A DNA stretch of 64,000 nt from NCBI GenBank assembly GCA_964417895.1, contig CAYQJS010000002.1, positions 1 to 64,000 on the forward strand, written 5' to 3'. The position numbers and the translations under genes are program-made. Shown here one piece after another: positions 50,640-59,116 of this stretch. The notes beneath the pieces were generated by a model that saw nothing but the letters and a program-made list of their open reading frames with translations, was not told the DNA's origin and ran no database searches. This stretch comes from CAYQJS01 sp964417895. GTDB lineage: Bacteria; Chloroflexota; UBA6077; SHYK01. Each line of letters opens with the position of its first letter. The stretch's first letter is position 1.

Positions 50640-52457
50640 GTGTTGGCCAGCCACGAGGAGAGCGGTCCTTCGGGTGAGATCGAGGGCCCCGAAGCCATTT
50701 ATCGCGATCTGGCTCGCGACCATGCTGAAACGGCGTATGAGCTTGCGTTGCTTCTCGTGGGTGATTCGGCTGCTGCACATCAGGTGCTGGCGGAGGGGTT
50801 TCAACGCACCTGGACGACGCTCAGCCGAGGGGATCTGGTGGCGGATCCTCCCGGGACGCTCTACTGGTCCATCATCAGGGGAGCGCTGCGGCGCCTGAGA
50901 CGCTCGAAGGAGCTGCGGGGCCATCTTCCTGCGACGACCGCTGATGATCGCCAGATAACGGCCTACGGGATCGTTCAGCGCTTCACGCCACAGCAGCAGT
51001 CGGCGATTTTCCTGGCGGCCCGCGCCGGGCTCGGTTACAAGCTCGCAGGCTTGGCTTCCGGGGTCGGGGAGAGCCGAGCGCGCGACCTGGCCTTCGCAGC
51101 CCGGCAGGAATATCGTGAGGATCGAGAGAGCGCCGTCGGCGCTACGGCGTTGTGCCATCAGGCAGCTCCGTTCCTGTCGGCTCGCACGGACGATGCCGGA
51201 GCGATAGCGCCCGGTGATGTCGAGGCCCATACGGCTGCGTGCCCCGTCTGCTCGCGCACGTCGGCCCTGTTCGCAGAGTTCTCCGACGTGCTGCGCGCCG
51301 TGCGGTTTCCGCCCTCGACGCAGTCACCAGAGCAGCTTGCGCTCGCCCAGCTAGAGAGGCGAGGAGCGCGCCGACCGACCGGCGCGCGCCGCTTGCTTCG
51401 GGTAGCCGCCGCCCCACTCATCATTACCCTGTCGCTGGTAGTGGGGCTTCTGGTGTTCCGCCAGTTCGGGGAGCCCGAAGTGCAGACTGGCACCGGGCGC
51501 ACGTCGGACCTGCTGTACGCTCGCGATTCCACTTCCGGTGGCACGATCGTTCTGGATTCGGGGAGCGGGCGAGTTCTGGCACGGCTTCCGTCCGGGATGG
51601 TGGCGCCGTCAGGGCAGCGCCTGTATGCCGCCGCCGCGACGTGCCAGGAGTCGGGCTGCACGACGGCCCTGCGGGTCGTAGACCCTGCCACTGGACTCGA
51701 ATCGGCCATCGGCCGCGCGAATGGGAGTCTTGCGCTCCTCGGTGTCGACGAGCGATTGGGTCGTCTGCACCTGGCCGATGCGGCGAACGGTGGTGCAGTG
51801 CTGCTCGGCTTCGACGGCGCCGTGGGGGAGGTCGTCGAGCGCGTGGTCGGCCCGGATGGAGTCCGGGACCCCTTCGCGGCCAGGCACGCAGTGCTCTCGC
51901 ACGATGGCGCGACCCTGCTAACGCTCGGCACGCTCGCGGACAGTGGGCAGGCTGGCCTGCTGGTGACGGATCTCGCGAGAATGCAGGTGCGGGGCCCCCT
52001 CCGCCTTCCGGGCCCGCCGCGCGATTACGCGCCCCTCCTCCTGCGCCCTACCACGGAGCGGGTGCTTGCCTACCATCTCGCCGGCGGCACCGTGTACGAG
52101 ATCGATTCGGCGGCGCCAACGGTGGTGCGTTCCGCGCAGGTAGGCGCGCCGCTTGCACTCACGACCAGCGACGGCGATGCGCCCGGTGCCGCCCTGGCTC
52201 TGGGGCCGGAGGGCACGATCTTTGCGCTCGCCGGAGAAGGTGGTGTCGCTGCCCTGTCAGCGGACACGCTGGCGGTGGCGCGCCGCCTGAGCCAGGACCA
52301 GACCTATACCAGCATGTTGGCCAGCACGGATGGACGATTGCTCTACCTCGTAGATGGCACAGGAGGCTACGTCGTGCTCGACGCCGCCTCCGGCCGGAAG
52401 TTGGGCGGGCGCAACGTCGGCGCGCTCGTGCTCGTCCAGGTCAATGCCGGAGAGTAG
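50640..52457 (+). CDS. Degenerate sigma-factor - zinc-finger anti-sigma - beta-propeller membrane fusion
   Basis: 605 aa. Residues 20-160 resemble an ECF sigma factor (AIYRDLARDHAETAYELALL; then RFTPQQQSAIFLAARAGLGY and KLAGLASGVGESRARDL as region 4). Residues 170-220 carry an anti-sigma zinc finger (H197, C201, C204 in EAHTAACPVC). One TM helix (253-274) leads to an extracellular domain of repeated beta units (SGGTIVLDSGSGRVLARLPS; GGYVVLDAASGRKLGGRNVG), probably a propeller. It may be a one-piece signalling protein. GTG 50640 or TTG 50643 follow AGGAGG. Confidence 0.75.
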   Translation: MLASHEESGPSGEIEGPEAIYRDLARDHAETAYELALLLVGDSAAAHQVLAEGFQRTWTTLSRGDLVADPPGTLYWSIIRGALRRLRRSKELRGHLPATTADDRQITAYGIVQRFTPQQQSAIFLAARAGLGYKLAGLASGVGESRARDLAFAARQEYREDRESAVGATALCHQAAPFLSARTDDAGAIAPGDVEAHTAACPVCSRTSALFAEFSDVLRAVRFPPSTQSPEQLALAQLERRGARRPTGARRLLRVAAAPLIITLSLVVGLLVFRQFGEPEVQTGTGRTSDLLYARDSTSGGTIVLDSGSGRVLARLPSGMVAPSGQRLYAAAATCQESGCTTALRVVDPATGLESAIGRANGSLALLGVDERLGRLHLADAANGGAVLLGFDGAVGEVVERVVGPDGVRDPFAARHAVLSHDGATLLTLGTLADSGQAGLLVTDLARMQVRGPLRLPGPPRDYAPLLLRPTTERVLAYHLAGGTVYEIDSAAPTVVRSAQVGAPLALTTSDGDAPGAALALGPEGTIFALAGEGGVAALSADTLAVARRLSQDQTYTSMLASTDGRLLYLVDGTGGYVVLDAASGRKLGGRNVGALVLVQVNAGE

Positions 52458-52893
52458 CCTGGGCGCCCCCGACGGGTGCATTTTTTGCGAGATCCTGGCA
52501 GGGCGGGCCGAAGGCAGCTTCGTCCATCGAGACGAGACCGTCGCGGCGTTCATGACCATTGGCGCCGTGAACCCCGGGCACGTGCTCGTGGTGCCGACCC
52601 AGCATGCGACGGGGCTCGCTGACCTGGACCCCGACGTCGGCACTGAAATGTTCCGACTCGCCATGCGGGTCGCAGCGGCCATCCGCGCCTCGGGGCTCGG
52701 ATGCGACGGCATCAACTTCTTCCTTAACGACGGGCGAGCGGCCTTCCAGTCCGTGTTCCACGCCCACCTGCACGTAATCCCCCGCTTCCGAGGCGATGGC
52801 TTCCATTTTGTGCTACCGCCGGACTTCACGCTCCGCCGACCGCGGCCCGAGCTGGACGAAGCCGCAACCCGCATCCGCGCTGCAATGGAGTGA
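52444..52893 (+). CDS. HIT-family nucleotide hydrolase
   Basis: 149 aa, starting inside the end of the previous gene (14-bp overlap). The HIT triad is HAHLHVIPRF; CIFCEI gives the zinc-binding CxxC; FMTIGAVNPGHVLVVPTQHA and INFFLNDGRAAFQSVFH are typical. Such enzymes hydrolyse AMP-lysine, AMP-NH2 or dinucleoside polyphosphates. Confidence 0.92.
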   Translation: MPESSLGAPDGCIFCEILAGRAEGSFVHRDETVAAFMTIGAVNPGHVLVVPTQHATGLADLDPDVGTEMFRLAMRVAAAIRASGLGCDGINFFLNDGRAAFQSVFHAHLHVIPRFRGDGFHFVLPPDFTLRRPRPELDEAATRIRAAME

Positions 52894-52909
52894 CGAAAAG
52901 GAGGGATGC

Positions 52910-53311
52910 ATGTCGAGCGTGACCGGACTGGCCGAGGTCGTGCTCCTCGTACGCGACCTCGATCGCTCGCTGGGCTTCTACCGAGATACTCTGGGGCTAG
53001 CGCTCATCTCGCCGCCCGGCATGGCGGGCCGAGCTTTTCTGCGGATTGGAGCGCTCGCCGACGCAGTGCCGCGCCAGATCGTCCTCGTGCAACGGCCGGC
53101 CGATGCCCCCGACCAGCCCGGAAATCGGGCCCACCGCGGGCTCCACCACTTCGGCCTGGAGATCGCCCCCGAGGACTTCGAGAGCGAGCAGGCGCGCTTC
53201 GCGACGCTGGGCTTCGACGTGCGAACCGGCGAGCATCCCTTTTTGCAGGTGCAGGCGTTTTACATCGACGACCCGGATGGAAACGAGGTCGAGATCGTCG
53301 CGGTAAAGTGA
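52910..53311 (+). CDS. VOC-superfamily (glyoxalase-like) protein
   Basis: 133 aa, ATG after AAGGAGGGATGC, 16 bp behind the HIT gene. LAEVVLLVRDLDRSLGFYRD, TLGLALISPPG, RGLHHFGLEIAPEDFESEQA and FYIDDPDGNEVEIVAV make one VOC unit with possible metal ligands H (HHFGLEI) and E (NEVEI). Function unknown. Confidence 0.88.
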   Translation: MSSVTGLAEVVLLVRDLDRSLGFYRDTLGLALISPPGMAGRAFLRIGALADAVPRQIVLVQRPADAPDQPGNRAHRGLHHFGLEIAPEDFESEQARFATLGFDVRTGEHPFLQVQAFYIDDPDGNEVEIVAVK

Positions 53312-53401
53312 GGGGGGTTCCCAGGTCGGGTCTCCTAGTGGCTCGACGTAGCAGTTCGCAGGTTGCTGACGGTGGCTGCTGGCCGCCCGTGCCACCCGCA
53401 G

Positions 53402-53478
53402 GGGCGAGGCTTGCCTCGCCCGCCCTCCAATGTCGGGTTACGCGGGGTCGAAGTTACGCGGGTCGGGCGTGCCCGACC
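53402..53478. repeat. GGGCGAGGC and GGTCGGGC hairpins
   Basis: GGGCGAGGC-TT-GCCTCGCCC (53402-53421) and GGTCGGGCGTGCCCGACC (53461-53478), with TTACGCGGG text between. They belong to the GTAGGGGCG-type dispersed hairpins. The remaining 53312-53553 interval shows no gene. Confidence 0.7.
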
Positions 53479-53553
53479 CCTACCGGAACGGCAGCCCACC
53501 TCCGGGCTCTACTGCAATGGAATTCGGTGCAGCCGCTCAGGCGCAGTTTCGCT

Positions 53554-53865
53554 CTAAGCGTCGGTGAGCCGACCTTGATCGACGAGCCACCGCGCAAAGC
53601 CAAGGCGCTCGGGGTCGGGGGCCGGGCGGCCCGTGCGCAGGGGCGGGCGCGGCACTGGCACCGGCTCTCCCCGCTCCAGCAGCTCCAGGATCCGGCGGTG
53701 GCGCGTCTCCTCCAACTTGTCGATGGCCTCGACGGGCGACCATGCCTCGGCCACGCAGTCTGGCAACTCAGGATACGATGCGCGTCGTACCCACTCCCCA
53801 TCCGGACGGCGGACGGACTCCATCGTGAGCACGTATGGGACTGCCAGGTACTCGTCAACAGTCAT
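53554..53865 (-). CDS. HicB-like protein
   Basis: 103 aa. WVRRASYPELPDCVAEAWSP followed by VEAIDKLEETRHRRILELLERGEPVPVP has the HicB pattern (partial RNase H-like fold: PELP.C.A.G...EA). HicB neutralises the HicA toxin; no HicA gene is adjacent, so this is a solitary copy. The neighbour upstream is a DUF4236-like small gene. Confidence 0.75.
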   Translation of the reverse strand: MTVDEYLAVPYVLTMESVRRPDGEWVRRASYPELPDCVAEAWSPVEAIDKLEETRHRRILELLERGEPVPVPRPPLRTGRPAPDPERLGFARWLVDQGRLTDA

Positions 53866-53896
53866 GATGTGGCGCTCCCGTTACCCGGCCAGGTCA

Positions 53897-54103
53897 TCAC
53901 GAGAACCAGCGGAACGGTCCAAACCGGAAGTAGCCAAACGCCCTGTTGCGTCTTTTCACGGGCTTCCTATCTTTGGTGGTGGCTGGGTAGTCGGTGTTGA
54001 GAGGGACCGATAGGCTGCCAGAGAGACGCCCGTGAAAGGTTGGCGAGAACCGAACGCCGGTGCGGCCGAAAGTGAAGGGCCCGATGCGGATGCGGAACGC
54101 CAT
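53897..54103 (-). CDS. DUF4236-like small protein
   Basis: 68 aa. MAFRIRIGPFTFGRTGVRFS resembles the N-terminus of DUF4236 proteins (M.FR.R....PG.R.N.S), and the C-terminus is basic and Phe-rich (RRNRAFGYFRFGPFRWFS). Function unknown. It lies 31 bp before the HicB-like gene on the same strand. Confidence 0.5.
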   Translation of the reverse strand: MAFRIRIGPFTFGRTGVRFSPTFHGRLSGSLSVPLNTDYPATTKDRKPVKRRNRAFGYFRFGPFRWFS

Positions 54104-54146
54104 AGCCTTCTACCCCCGTTCCCTGGAGACTTGCGATCGACGAGCA

Positions 54147-54902
54147 CTACCCGAGGCTCTCGACGAACTTGCGCTGATACCGCCAGTGGGAGGCCTCCCG
54201 ATCGGCGGAGCCACGGTCCTGGCGCACTGCCACGCCCCCCTCGCGCCGCCGGCGGTGCTCCTCGAGATCAGGCACCGGGTGGGCGCCACCGGCCGCGTAG
54301 GCATAGTAGTTCAAGCGCGCCAGCTCGTAGACGTTGAGGCTGATGGACGTCGCCTCCTCCACGCTCGCGCCCGCGGTCGTCATCCCGTGGCCCAGGAGCA
54401 GGCAGGCCTTCGCCTGGCCCATGGTGCGCATCAGGTCGTCGCCCAGGCGGTCGTTGATGATGGTGACGCTGCGCTGATAGAGGGGGAGCCCCTCGGCGAG
54501 CAACCGCGAGCTGGCGTTGCCGTCGTAGGCCCCGAGCACCGGCTCGAGCGGCTTGCCGCAGGCCGTGAGGACGACGACCCAGTCCGGATGGCTGTGGATG
54601 ACGCTCATGACCTCCGGCCGGTGCCGGTACACGGCCAGGTGCATCGCCGTCTCGTTGGGCGCCTCCAACCCGGGCGGCGCCTCAACGACGGCCCCCTCCA
54701 TGTCAAGAGTGATGACGTCTCGCTCGGTGGTGAACTCCAGTGCTTCGACGTCGGGCCCTTTGGCCTTGATGAGGATCCTGTCGGTCCCGGGAATGCGCGC
54801 GCTCACGTGGCCGGCCGACCCCTTCGTCACATGGCGCGCGCCGATGATCCGGCACGACAACGCGATCTTCTCCCGCAGCTCGTCGATGTTAGCGGCCCTC
54901 AT
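54147..54902 (-). CDS. Class II aldolase/adducin-family protein
   Basis: 251 aa. KGSAGHVSARIPGTDRILIK, NETAMHLAVYRHRPEVMSVI, HSHPDWVVVLTA and LLLGHGMTTAGASVEEA show the zinc-binding histidines of fuculose-phosphate aldolase-type enzymes. The family includes aldolases, epimerases and decarboxylases; substrate unknown. A 40-aa C-terminal tail is polar. Confidence 0.88.
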   Translation of the reverse strand: MRAANIDELREKIALSCRIIGARHVTKGSAGHVSARIPGTDRILIKAKGPDVEALEFTTERDVITLDMEGAVVEAPPGLEAPNETAMHLAVYRHRPEVMSVIHSHPDWVVVLTACGKPLEPVLGAYDGNASSRLLAEGLPLYQRSVTIINDRLGDDLMRTMGQAKACLLLGHGMTTAGASVEEATSISLNVYELARLNYYAYAAGGAHPVPDLEEHRRRREGGVAVRQDRGSADREASHWRYQRKFVESLG

Positions 54903-55007
54903 CTGCTGCTTGCCCCCCTCGGAACTCTGGGCACGCTACACTAGCACGGGCGAGCGTGCGCTACAAGGAGTGCAGCCGGCGAGGAAAAGACGCGCTTATC
55001 CTTCGCG

Positions 55008-55065
55008 CGCGGGCTTGTCCCGCGCCATCCAAGCGGGGGCCGAGGCCTCGCGCTACAGATCGCGG
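55008..55065. repeat. GCGCGGGCTTGTCCCGCGC hairpin
   Basis: GCGCGGGCTTGTCCCGCGC, then AGCGGGGGCCGAGGCCTCGC. It matches the inner part of the GTAGGGCGGGG repeats at 10880 and 35875. Confidence 0.6.
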
Positions 55066-55103
55066 GTCGGCTGATGAGAACTATGCGAGGGCTTGGGTAA
55101 ACG

Positions 55104-55712
55104 ATGAGCAAGGTCTTCGCGTGCCTCTTCGATCTCCAGATGCGCCTGGCCGCTCGGCAGTTGAACCCGCGGCGGAAATCAGTCGCCTCCGGGGCCAGCG
55201 GTCGCATCCTCGAGGTGGGGATTGGAACTGCGCAGAATGCGCCCTTTTACTCGCCTGGCACTACAGTTGTGGGCATCGATCCGGATCCCGCGATGCTGGC
55301 CAGGGCGCGCAGGCGAGCCCTGGAGGCGCCAGCCGCTATCGAGCTGGCCGCCGCGGCGGGCGAAGCGCTACCGTTCCGCGACGCGACGTTCGATAGTGCT
55401 GTATTGACGCTGATGCTGTGCTCTGTCGACTCTCAGGAGGACGTGCTGCGAGAGGTGCACCGCGTGCTGAAGCCCGGCGGACGGCTTCATTTTCTGGAAC
55501 ATGTGCGAAGCGAGGCGCCCGGTTGGGCGCGGCTCCAGGACCTGCTCACCCCCGTCTGCGAGAGAGTGGCCGGCGGCTGACACCCCAATCGGGCCACGGT
55601 CGTGGCCATCGAGAGCGCCGGGTTCCGAGTCGACTCTCTCGAGCGCTTCCCGCTTGGCCCGTACCCTACCCGGCCGCAAGTGATGGGGACAGCTGTTCGC
55701 GTCGATCTCTGA
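55104..55712 (+). CDS. Class I SAM-dependent methyltransferase with in-frame TGA, candidate selenoprotein
   Basis: The SAM site ILEVGIGTAQNAPFY is followed by VVGIDPDPAMLARARRRA, FDSAVLTLMLCSV and LKPGGRLHFLEHV: the UbiE/METTL7-like family. A TGA at 55578 stops it at 158 aa, yet the same frame continues with HPNRATVVAIESAGFRVDSL, FPLGPYPTRPQVMGTAV and a stop at 55710-55712, making a normal 202 aa. Family members have Cys at the TGA position (GGCHPNRDT). A hairpin GGCCAC-GGTC-GTGGCC (55592-55607) puts a GGU loop 18 nt after the TGA, as in bacterial SECIS elements. The alternative is a simple nonsense mutation. Confidence 0.7.
55592..55607 (+). promoter_or_regulatory. Candidate bacterial SECIS hairpin
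   Basis: Six-base-pair stem GGCCAC/GTGGCC with loop GGTC, 12 to 27 nt after the in-frame TGA. E. coli fdhF has its GGU loop at almost the same distance (19-21 nt). Confidence 0.4.
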
Positions 55713-55894
55713 TTCCCTCCCCTTTGTGCGGGGGGCTAGCGCTTCGTCACAGATGGTTTGATGGCTGCCATCCGAAGCGACAGCCGACGGGTCTCCGGTC
55801 GGACCCAAGTTGCGCCTTGCGAGAGATGCTTCGTCGCTACCGCTCCTCAGCATGACAGTTGGCGTCATTCGTTGCTTGACGGAGGGCTGCGGCG

Positions 55895-55922
55895 GGGGTG
55901 CCATTCTTATAATAGGCACCCC
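55895..55922 (+). promoter_or_regulatory. Inverted repeat around a TATAAT box upstream of MFS gene
   Basis: GGGGTGCC (55895-55902) and GGCACCCC (55915-55922) flank ATTCTTATAATA, which contains TATAAT (55908-55913). This layout would let a repressor dimer cover the -10 element. No -35 is at standard distance. Confidence 0.5.
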
Positions 55923-55938
55923 AGCGGCGGAGGAGCGG

Positions 55939-57271
55939 ATGGCCTCGGAGCATAAGCGTGCTGTGCCCACGCCACGGCGCTTCTTCTACGGCTGGCTCAT
56001 CGTCGCGGCCGGGTTCGCCGCCAACGTCGCCTACTCCGAGCAGTTCAACTCCACGTACGGCGTCTTCATCTACCACGTCGGCGGCGAGACGGGCTGGGGA
56101 CGGACCGCCCTGGCTGGCGTGAAGACCATTGCCCGCATCCCCGAGTCCATCGTTGCGGCGTTCATCGGCCCGCTCGTGGACCGCTACGGCGCCCGCTGGC
56201 TCATGGCCGCCGGCGGAGTAATCATGGCAGCGTCGTTCATGCTGCTCTCGACCATCCAGGAGATGTGGCAGCTGCTCTTCTACATGGGCGTCCTAATGTC
56301 TCTCGGGGGCGTTTGCCTGGGTGGTTTCGTCACGACGATAGCGGTGGCCAACTGGTTCGTCCTCAAGCGCGGGCGCGCCCTGGGCATCGCCACCATGGGC
56401 GGCTCGTTCGGGACCATGCTGCTCCCTGTTCTGGCGAGCCTGATGATCGAAGCCTGGGGCTGGCGGCAGACCTGGTTCGTGATGGGGGTGGCCGTCCTGG
56501 TGCTGGTGATTCCTGCCGCCCTCTTCGTCCGCCGCCGCCCTGAGGACATGGGGCTCCAGCCGGATGGATTCGACTCGCCGTCGGAACACACCGCGGCTCC
56601 GACGCTCAGCGCGGGCCAGCGTCGGCGGCGGGAGCAGCTGCTCGCCGCCGACGTGGTGTGGACACGCCGCGAGGTGATCCGGACGCCCGCTGTGGGTCAT
56701 GGTGTTCGCGTGGGGGTTCCAGATCTTCTCCGTGACCGGGACGAACCTCCACATGGTGCCCTTCTTCCAGGATCTCGGCGCCCCGCTGATCGTCGCCGCG
56801 GCCGCGGTGAGCGTGCGGTCGGCAATGTCGCTGGTCGCCCACCCGCTCTGGGGCATCGTCGTCGACCGGATCCCTGTCAAGCCGGCAGCTTCGCTCCATT
56901 TCCTCATGACCGCCCTGGGGATTGGCATGTGGCTGCTCCCGGCTTCTGGGCCGACCCTGGTGGCGGGCCTCGTACTGTTCGGCCTCGGGGGTGGAGGAGG
57001 CGCCGTGGTGTCCGAGATGATCTGGTCCGGTTTCTTCGGGCGCGTCAGCCTGGGAACGGTGCGCAGCGTGGCGTTCCCGCTGCAGACCGCGCTCGGGGCG
57101 GTCGGGCCGCTGGCCATCGGGCTTCTCTACGACCTCTCGGGCAGCTATACCTCGTCGTTCGTCGTCATGGCGGCGGGCTCGGTCCTGGCTGCGATCCTAG
57201 TGCAACTGGCGCAACCGCCGCCACCTCCGGCGGCCCGGCGCTCCTCGGATCTTATCCGCCGTGAGCCGTGA
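55939..57271 (+). pseudogene. MFS transporter (monocarboxylate-porter type), frameshifted
   Basis: ATG 55939 after GGCGGAGGAG. The first half (FFYGWLIVAAGFAANVAYSE, STYGVFIYHVGGETGWGRT, IGPLVDRYGARWLM) is an OFA/MCT-type MFS. Near 56685-56692 the frame shifts by +1: REVIRTP must be followed by LWVMVFAWGFQIFSV, read from the other frame to 57271 (HPLWGIVVDRIPVKPA, GGAVVSEMIWSGFFGRVS). An extra base (or loss of two) in CCCGCTG explains it. The original frame remains open to 57264 only by chance. Confidence 0.8.
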
Positions 57272-57407
57272 GCTGGGCGTGTGTGCTTCATCCTCGCGGC
57301 CCGCGGATTCAGCTTTCGCTGGCCATCGCGCCATGCGGGACCGGCGGCCCTGCTCAGGAGCAGAGCCCTGGGTTGTGAAGCCTGGAGGTCACGGCGACCC
57401 CGTCGTT

Positions 57408-57440
57408 TTTCTGTCCCCTGTCCCCTGTAACCTATCCCCT
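57408..57440. repeat. CCCCTGT heptamers directly before the sigma-factor start
   Basis: TGTCCCCTGTCCCCTGTAAC then CTATCCCCT: about four copies of the 7-mer, as in front of the dnaE2 PHP domain. The inverse (GGGGCCAGGGGACGGGGGAC) follows the sigma gene at 58003-58045. Confidence 0.75.
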
Positions 57441-58004
57441 GTGGAAGACGAGGCCTGGGTTCGCGCGGCTCAGCGGGGCGACGCCGAGGCGTTCGATCGG
57501 CTCGTGGACCGCTATCAGGCCGCCGCCTACGGCGTGGCCTACAGGATGGTGCGCAACGTCGAGGACTCCGCTGACGCCACGCAGGATGGATTCCTCTCGG
57601 CGTATCGTGCCATCGGCACCTTTCGGGGCGGCTCGTTCCGGGCGTGGCTCCTGCGCATCGTGCTCAACGCGTGCTACGACTTGCGCCGGCACGCAGCGCG
57701 GCGGCCGGCCAGCTCGATGGATGCGCTCGTTGAGGATTTGGGCGAAGCCCCGTGGGCCGACGCAAGCGCCGCCGATCCCGAGGGGGCAGCTTTGTCAGGG
57801 GAAGCGCTGGCTGCCATCGAGGGCGCGCTCGCCCAGCTTTCCGAGGAGCAGCGCGCGGCCGTGGTGCTGGTGGACGTACAGGGTCTCAGCTACGAGGAGG
57901 CCGCCGAGGCCATGGCCTGCGCTCTCGGGACGGTGCGGTCGAGGCTCGCCCGAGGTCGGGCGAGAGTCCGGGACCTGCTGATCGAATCAGGGAACCTCCA
58001 GTGA
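57441..58004 (+). CDS. ECF-type RNA polymerase sigma factor
   Basis: 187 aa from GTG 57441. Region 2: DAEAFDRLVDRYQAAAYGVA, YRMVRNVEDSADATQDGFLS, TFRGGSFRAWLLRIVLNACYD. Region 4: LSEEQRAAVVLVDVQGLSYE, EAAEAMACALGTVRSRLARG. The start codon is the last part of a CCCCTGT heptamer run, so its leader is repeat DNA without an obvious Shine-Dalgarno. The anti-sigma gene follows after 149 bp. Confidence 0.92.
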   Translation: MEDEAWVRAAQRGDAEAFDRLVDRYQAAAYGVAYRMVRNVEDSADATQDGFLSAYRAIGTFRGGSFRAWLLRIVLNACYDLRRHAARRPASSMDALVEDLGEAPWADASAADPEGAALSGEALAAIEGALAQLSEEQRAAVVLVDVQGLSYEEAAEAMACALGTVRSRLARGRARVRDLLIESGNLQ

Positions 58005-58153
58005 GGGGCCAGGGGACGGGGGACCGGGGCCAGGGGACAGCGGACATGGCCAGCCGGGAAGGCGGAACCTTCCTCGGGCCCGGTGCATCTCCATAGACAG
58101 AGAGTTGAAGAGCACTCCTCCAGCCCGGCGAAGGTAAGCGTCGAAAGAATCGT

Positions 58154-59107
58154 GTGAGTAACGTGCAGGCTGAGCATTCCAGCGTAGAGGAGCTGTCCGC
58201 CATGCTGGACGGACGGCTGTCGGAGGCCGACAGGGCGACCGTCGAGGCCCACGTTGCGACGTGCGCCGCCTGCCGCGAGGGCCTGGAGCAGCTGCGGGCG
58301 ACGGTCACAATGCTCCGAGCGCTGCCCGAAGCACGGGCGCCTCGGTCGTTCCGGGTGTCGGTCGTGCGGAGCGCGACGCGCGCACCGGGCCGTCGTTCTC
58401 TTCTGGTGCCCTTCCCCGGGCCGGCCCTCCTGCGGGCGCTCGCGGGCATCGCAGCCGTGCTCATGGTGATGGTGTTCACCGCCGACGCGGTGCGGCCCGC
58501 GCTGGTCACGGCTCCCACCGCGGACTTCCGCGATGGGGCCGCAGCGCTGGCGCCCGCTGTGCCCCGGCCCGACACGAGCGCCGGCGAGGTGCGGGGCGTC
58601 ATGGAACGACCGGGAGCGCCGCTCGCGGTGCGCCTGGCGCCCGCCCCTGAGGCCACACCCGGAGACGCCGCGGCTCCGAGCCAGACCTCGGTTGCTGCGC
58701 CCCCAGCGGCGACTATGCTCCCAGAGATGGAGGCGCCATTGAGCCAGCCCCCGGCGGTCGTGGTGCCGGCGGGGGCGAGCCCTCCCGAGACGGGGACAGC
58801 GCGGATCCGGGCTCCGGCGGTCGTGGCGCCGCCGGAGGCGAGACTTCCCGAGACGGTGGGAGCGCGGAGCCAGCCCCCGGCGCTCGCGGCGCCGGCAGAG
58901 GCGAGCCCCTCCGAGACGGGGGGAGCGCGGAGCCAGCCCCCGGCGCTCGCGGCGCCGGCGGAGGCGAGACGCCGGGAGACTGACGCGGGGGGTCAGCCGC
59001 CGCCCGCGCCGGGCTCATGGTTTACGACGGGGCGGCTCCTCGCGTTGGCGCTGGGCCTGGTGGCGATCGCGCTGCTGGCCGTCAGCTTCCGCCGCCCGGC
59101 CCGCTAG
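58154..59107 (+). CDS. Membrane anti-sigma factor with zinc finger and 21-aa repeats
   Basis: 317 aa. H33, C37 and C40 in EAHVATCAACREGL form the anti-sigma zinc finger expected to hold the adjacent ECF factor. TM helix near 93-114 (LAGIAAVLMVMVF), an external Pro/Ala region with four copies of a 21-aa unit (for example SQPPALAAPAEASPSETGG), and a second TM near the C-terminus (LLALALGLVAIALLAVSF). GTG 58154 or GTG 58163 is the start. Confidence 0.85.
   Translation: MSNVQAEHSSVEELSAMLDGRLSEADRATVEAHVATCAACREGLEQLRATVTMLRALPEARAPRSFRVSVVRSATRAPGRRSLLVPFPGPALLRALAGIAAVLMVMVFTADAVRPALVTAPTADFRDGAAALAPAVPRPDTSAGEVRGVMERPGAPLAVRLAPAPEATPGDAAAPSQTSVAAPPAATMLPEMEAPLSQPPAVVVPAGASPPETGTARIRAPAVVAPPEARLPETVGARSQPPALAAPAEASPSETGGARSQPPALAAPAEARRRETDAGGQPPPAPGSWFTTGRLLALALGLVAIALLAVSFRRPAR
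58740..58990 (+). repeat. Four 63-bp coding repeats in the anti-sigma gene
   Basis: The unit encodes a 21-residue Pro/Ala-rich segment; the last two copies are nearly identical at the DNA level, suggesting recent expansion. Confidence 0.75.
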
Positions 59108-59116
59108 TGTCGCAGC

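Noticed and set aside
50418..51230. Antisense 270-codon frame across the DnaA-box region
   Set aside because: It opposes the sigma/anti-sigma fusion gene and runs through the DnaA-box repeats; no motifs or ribosome-binding site.
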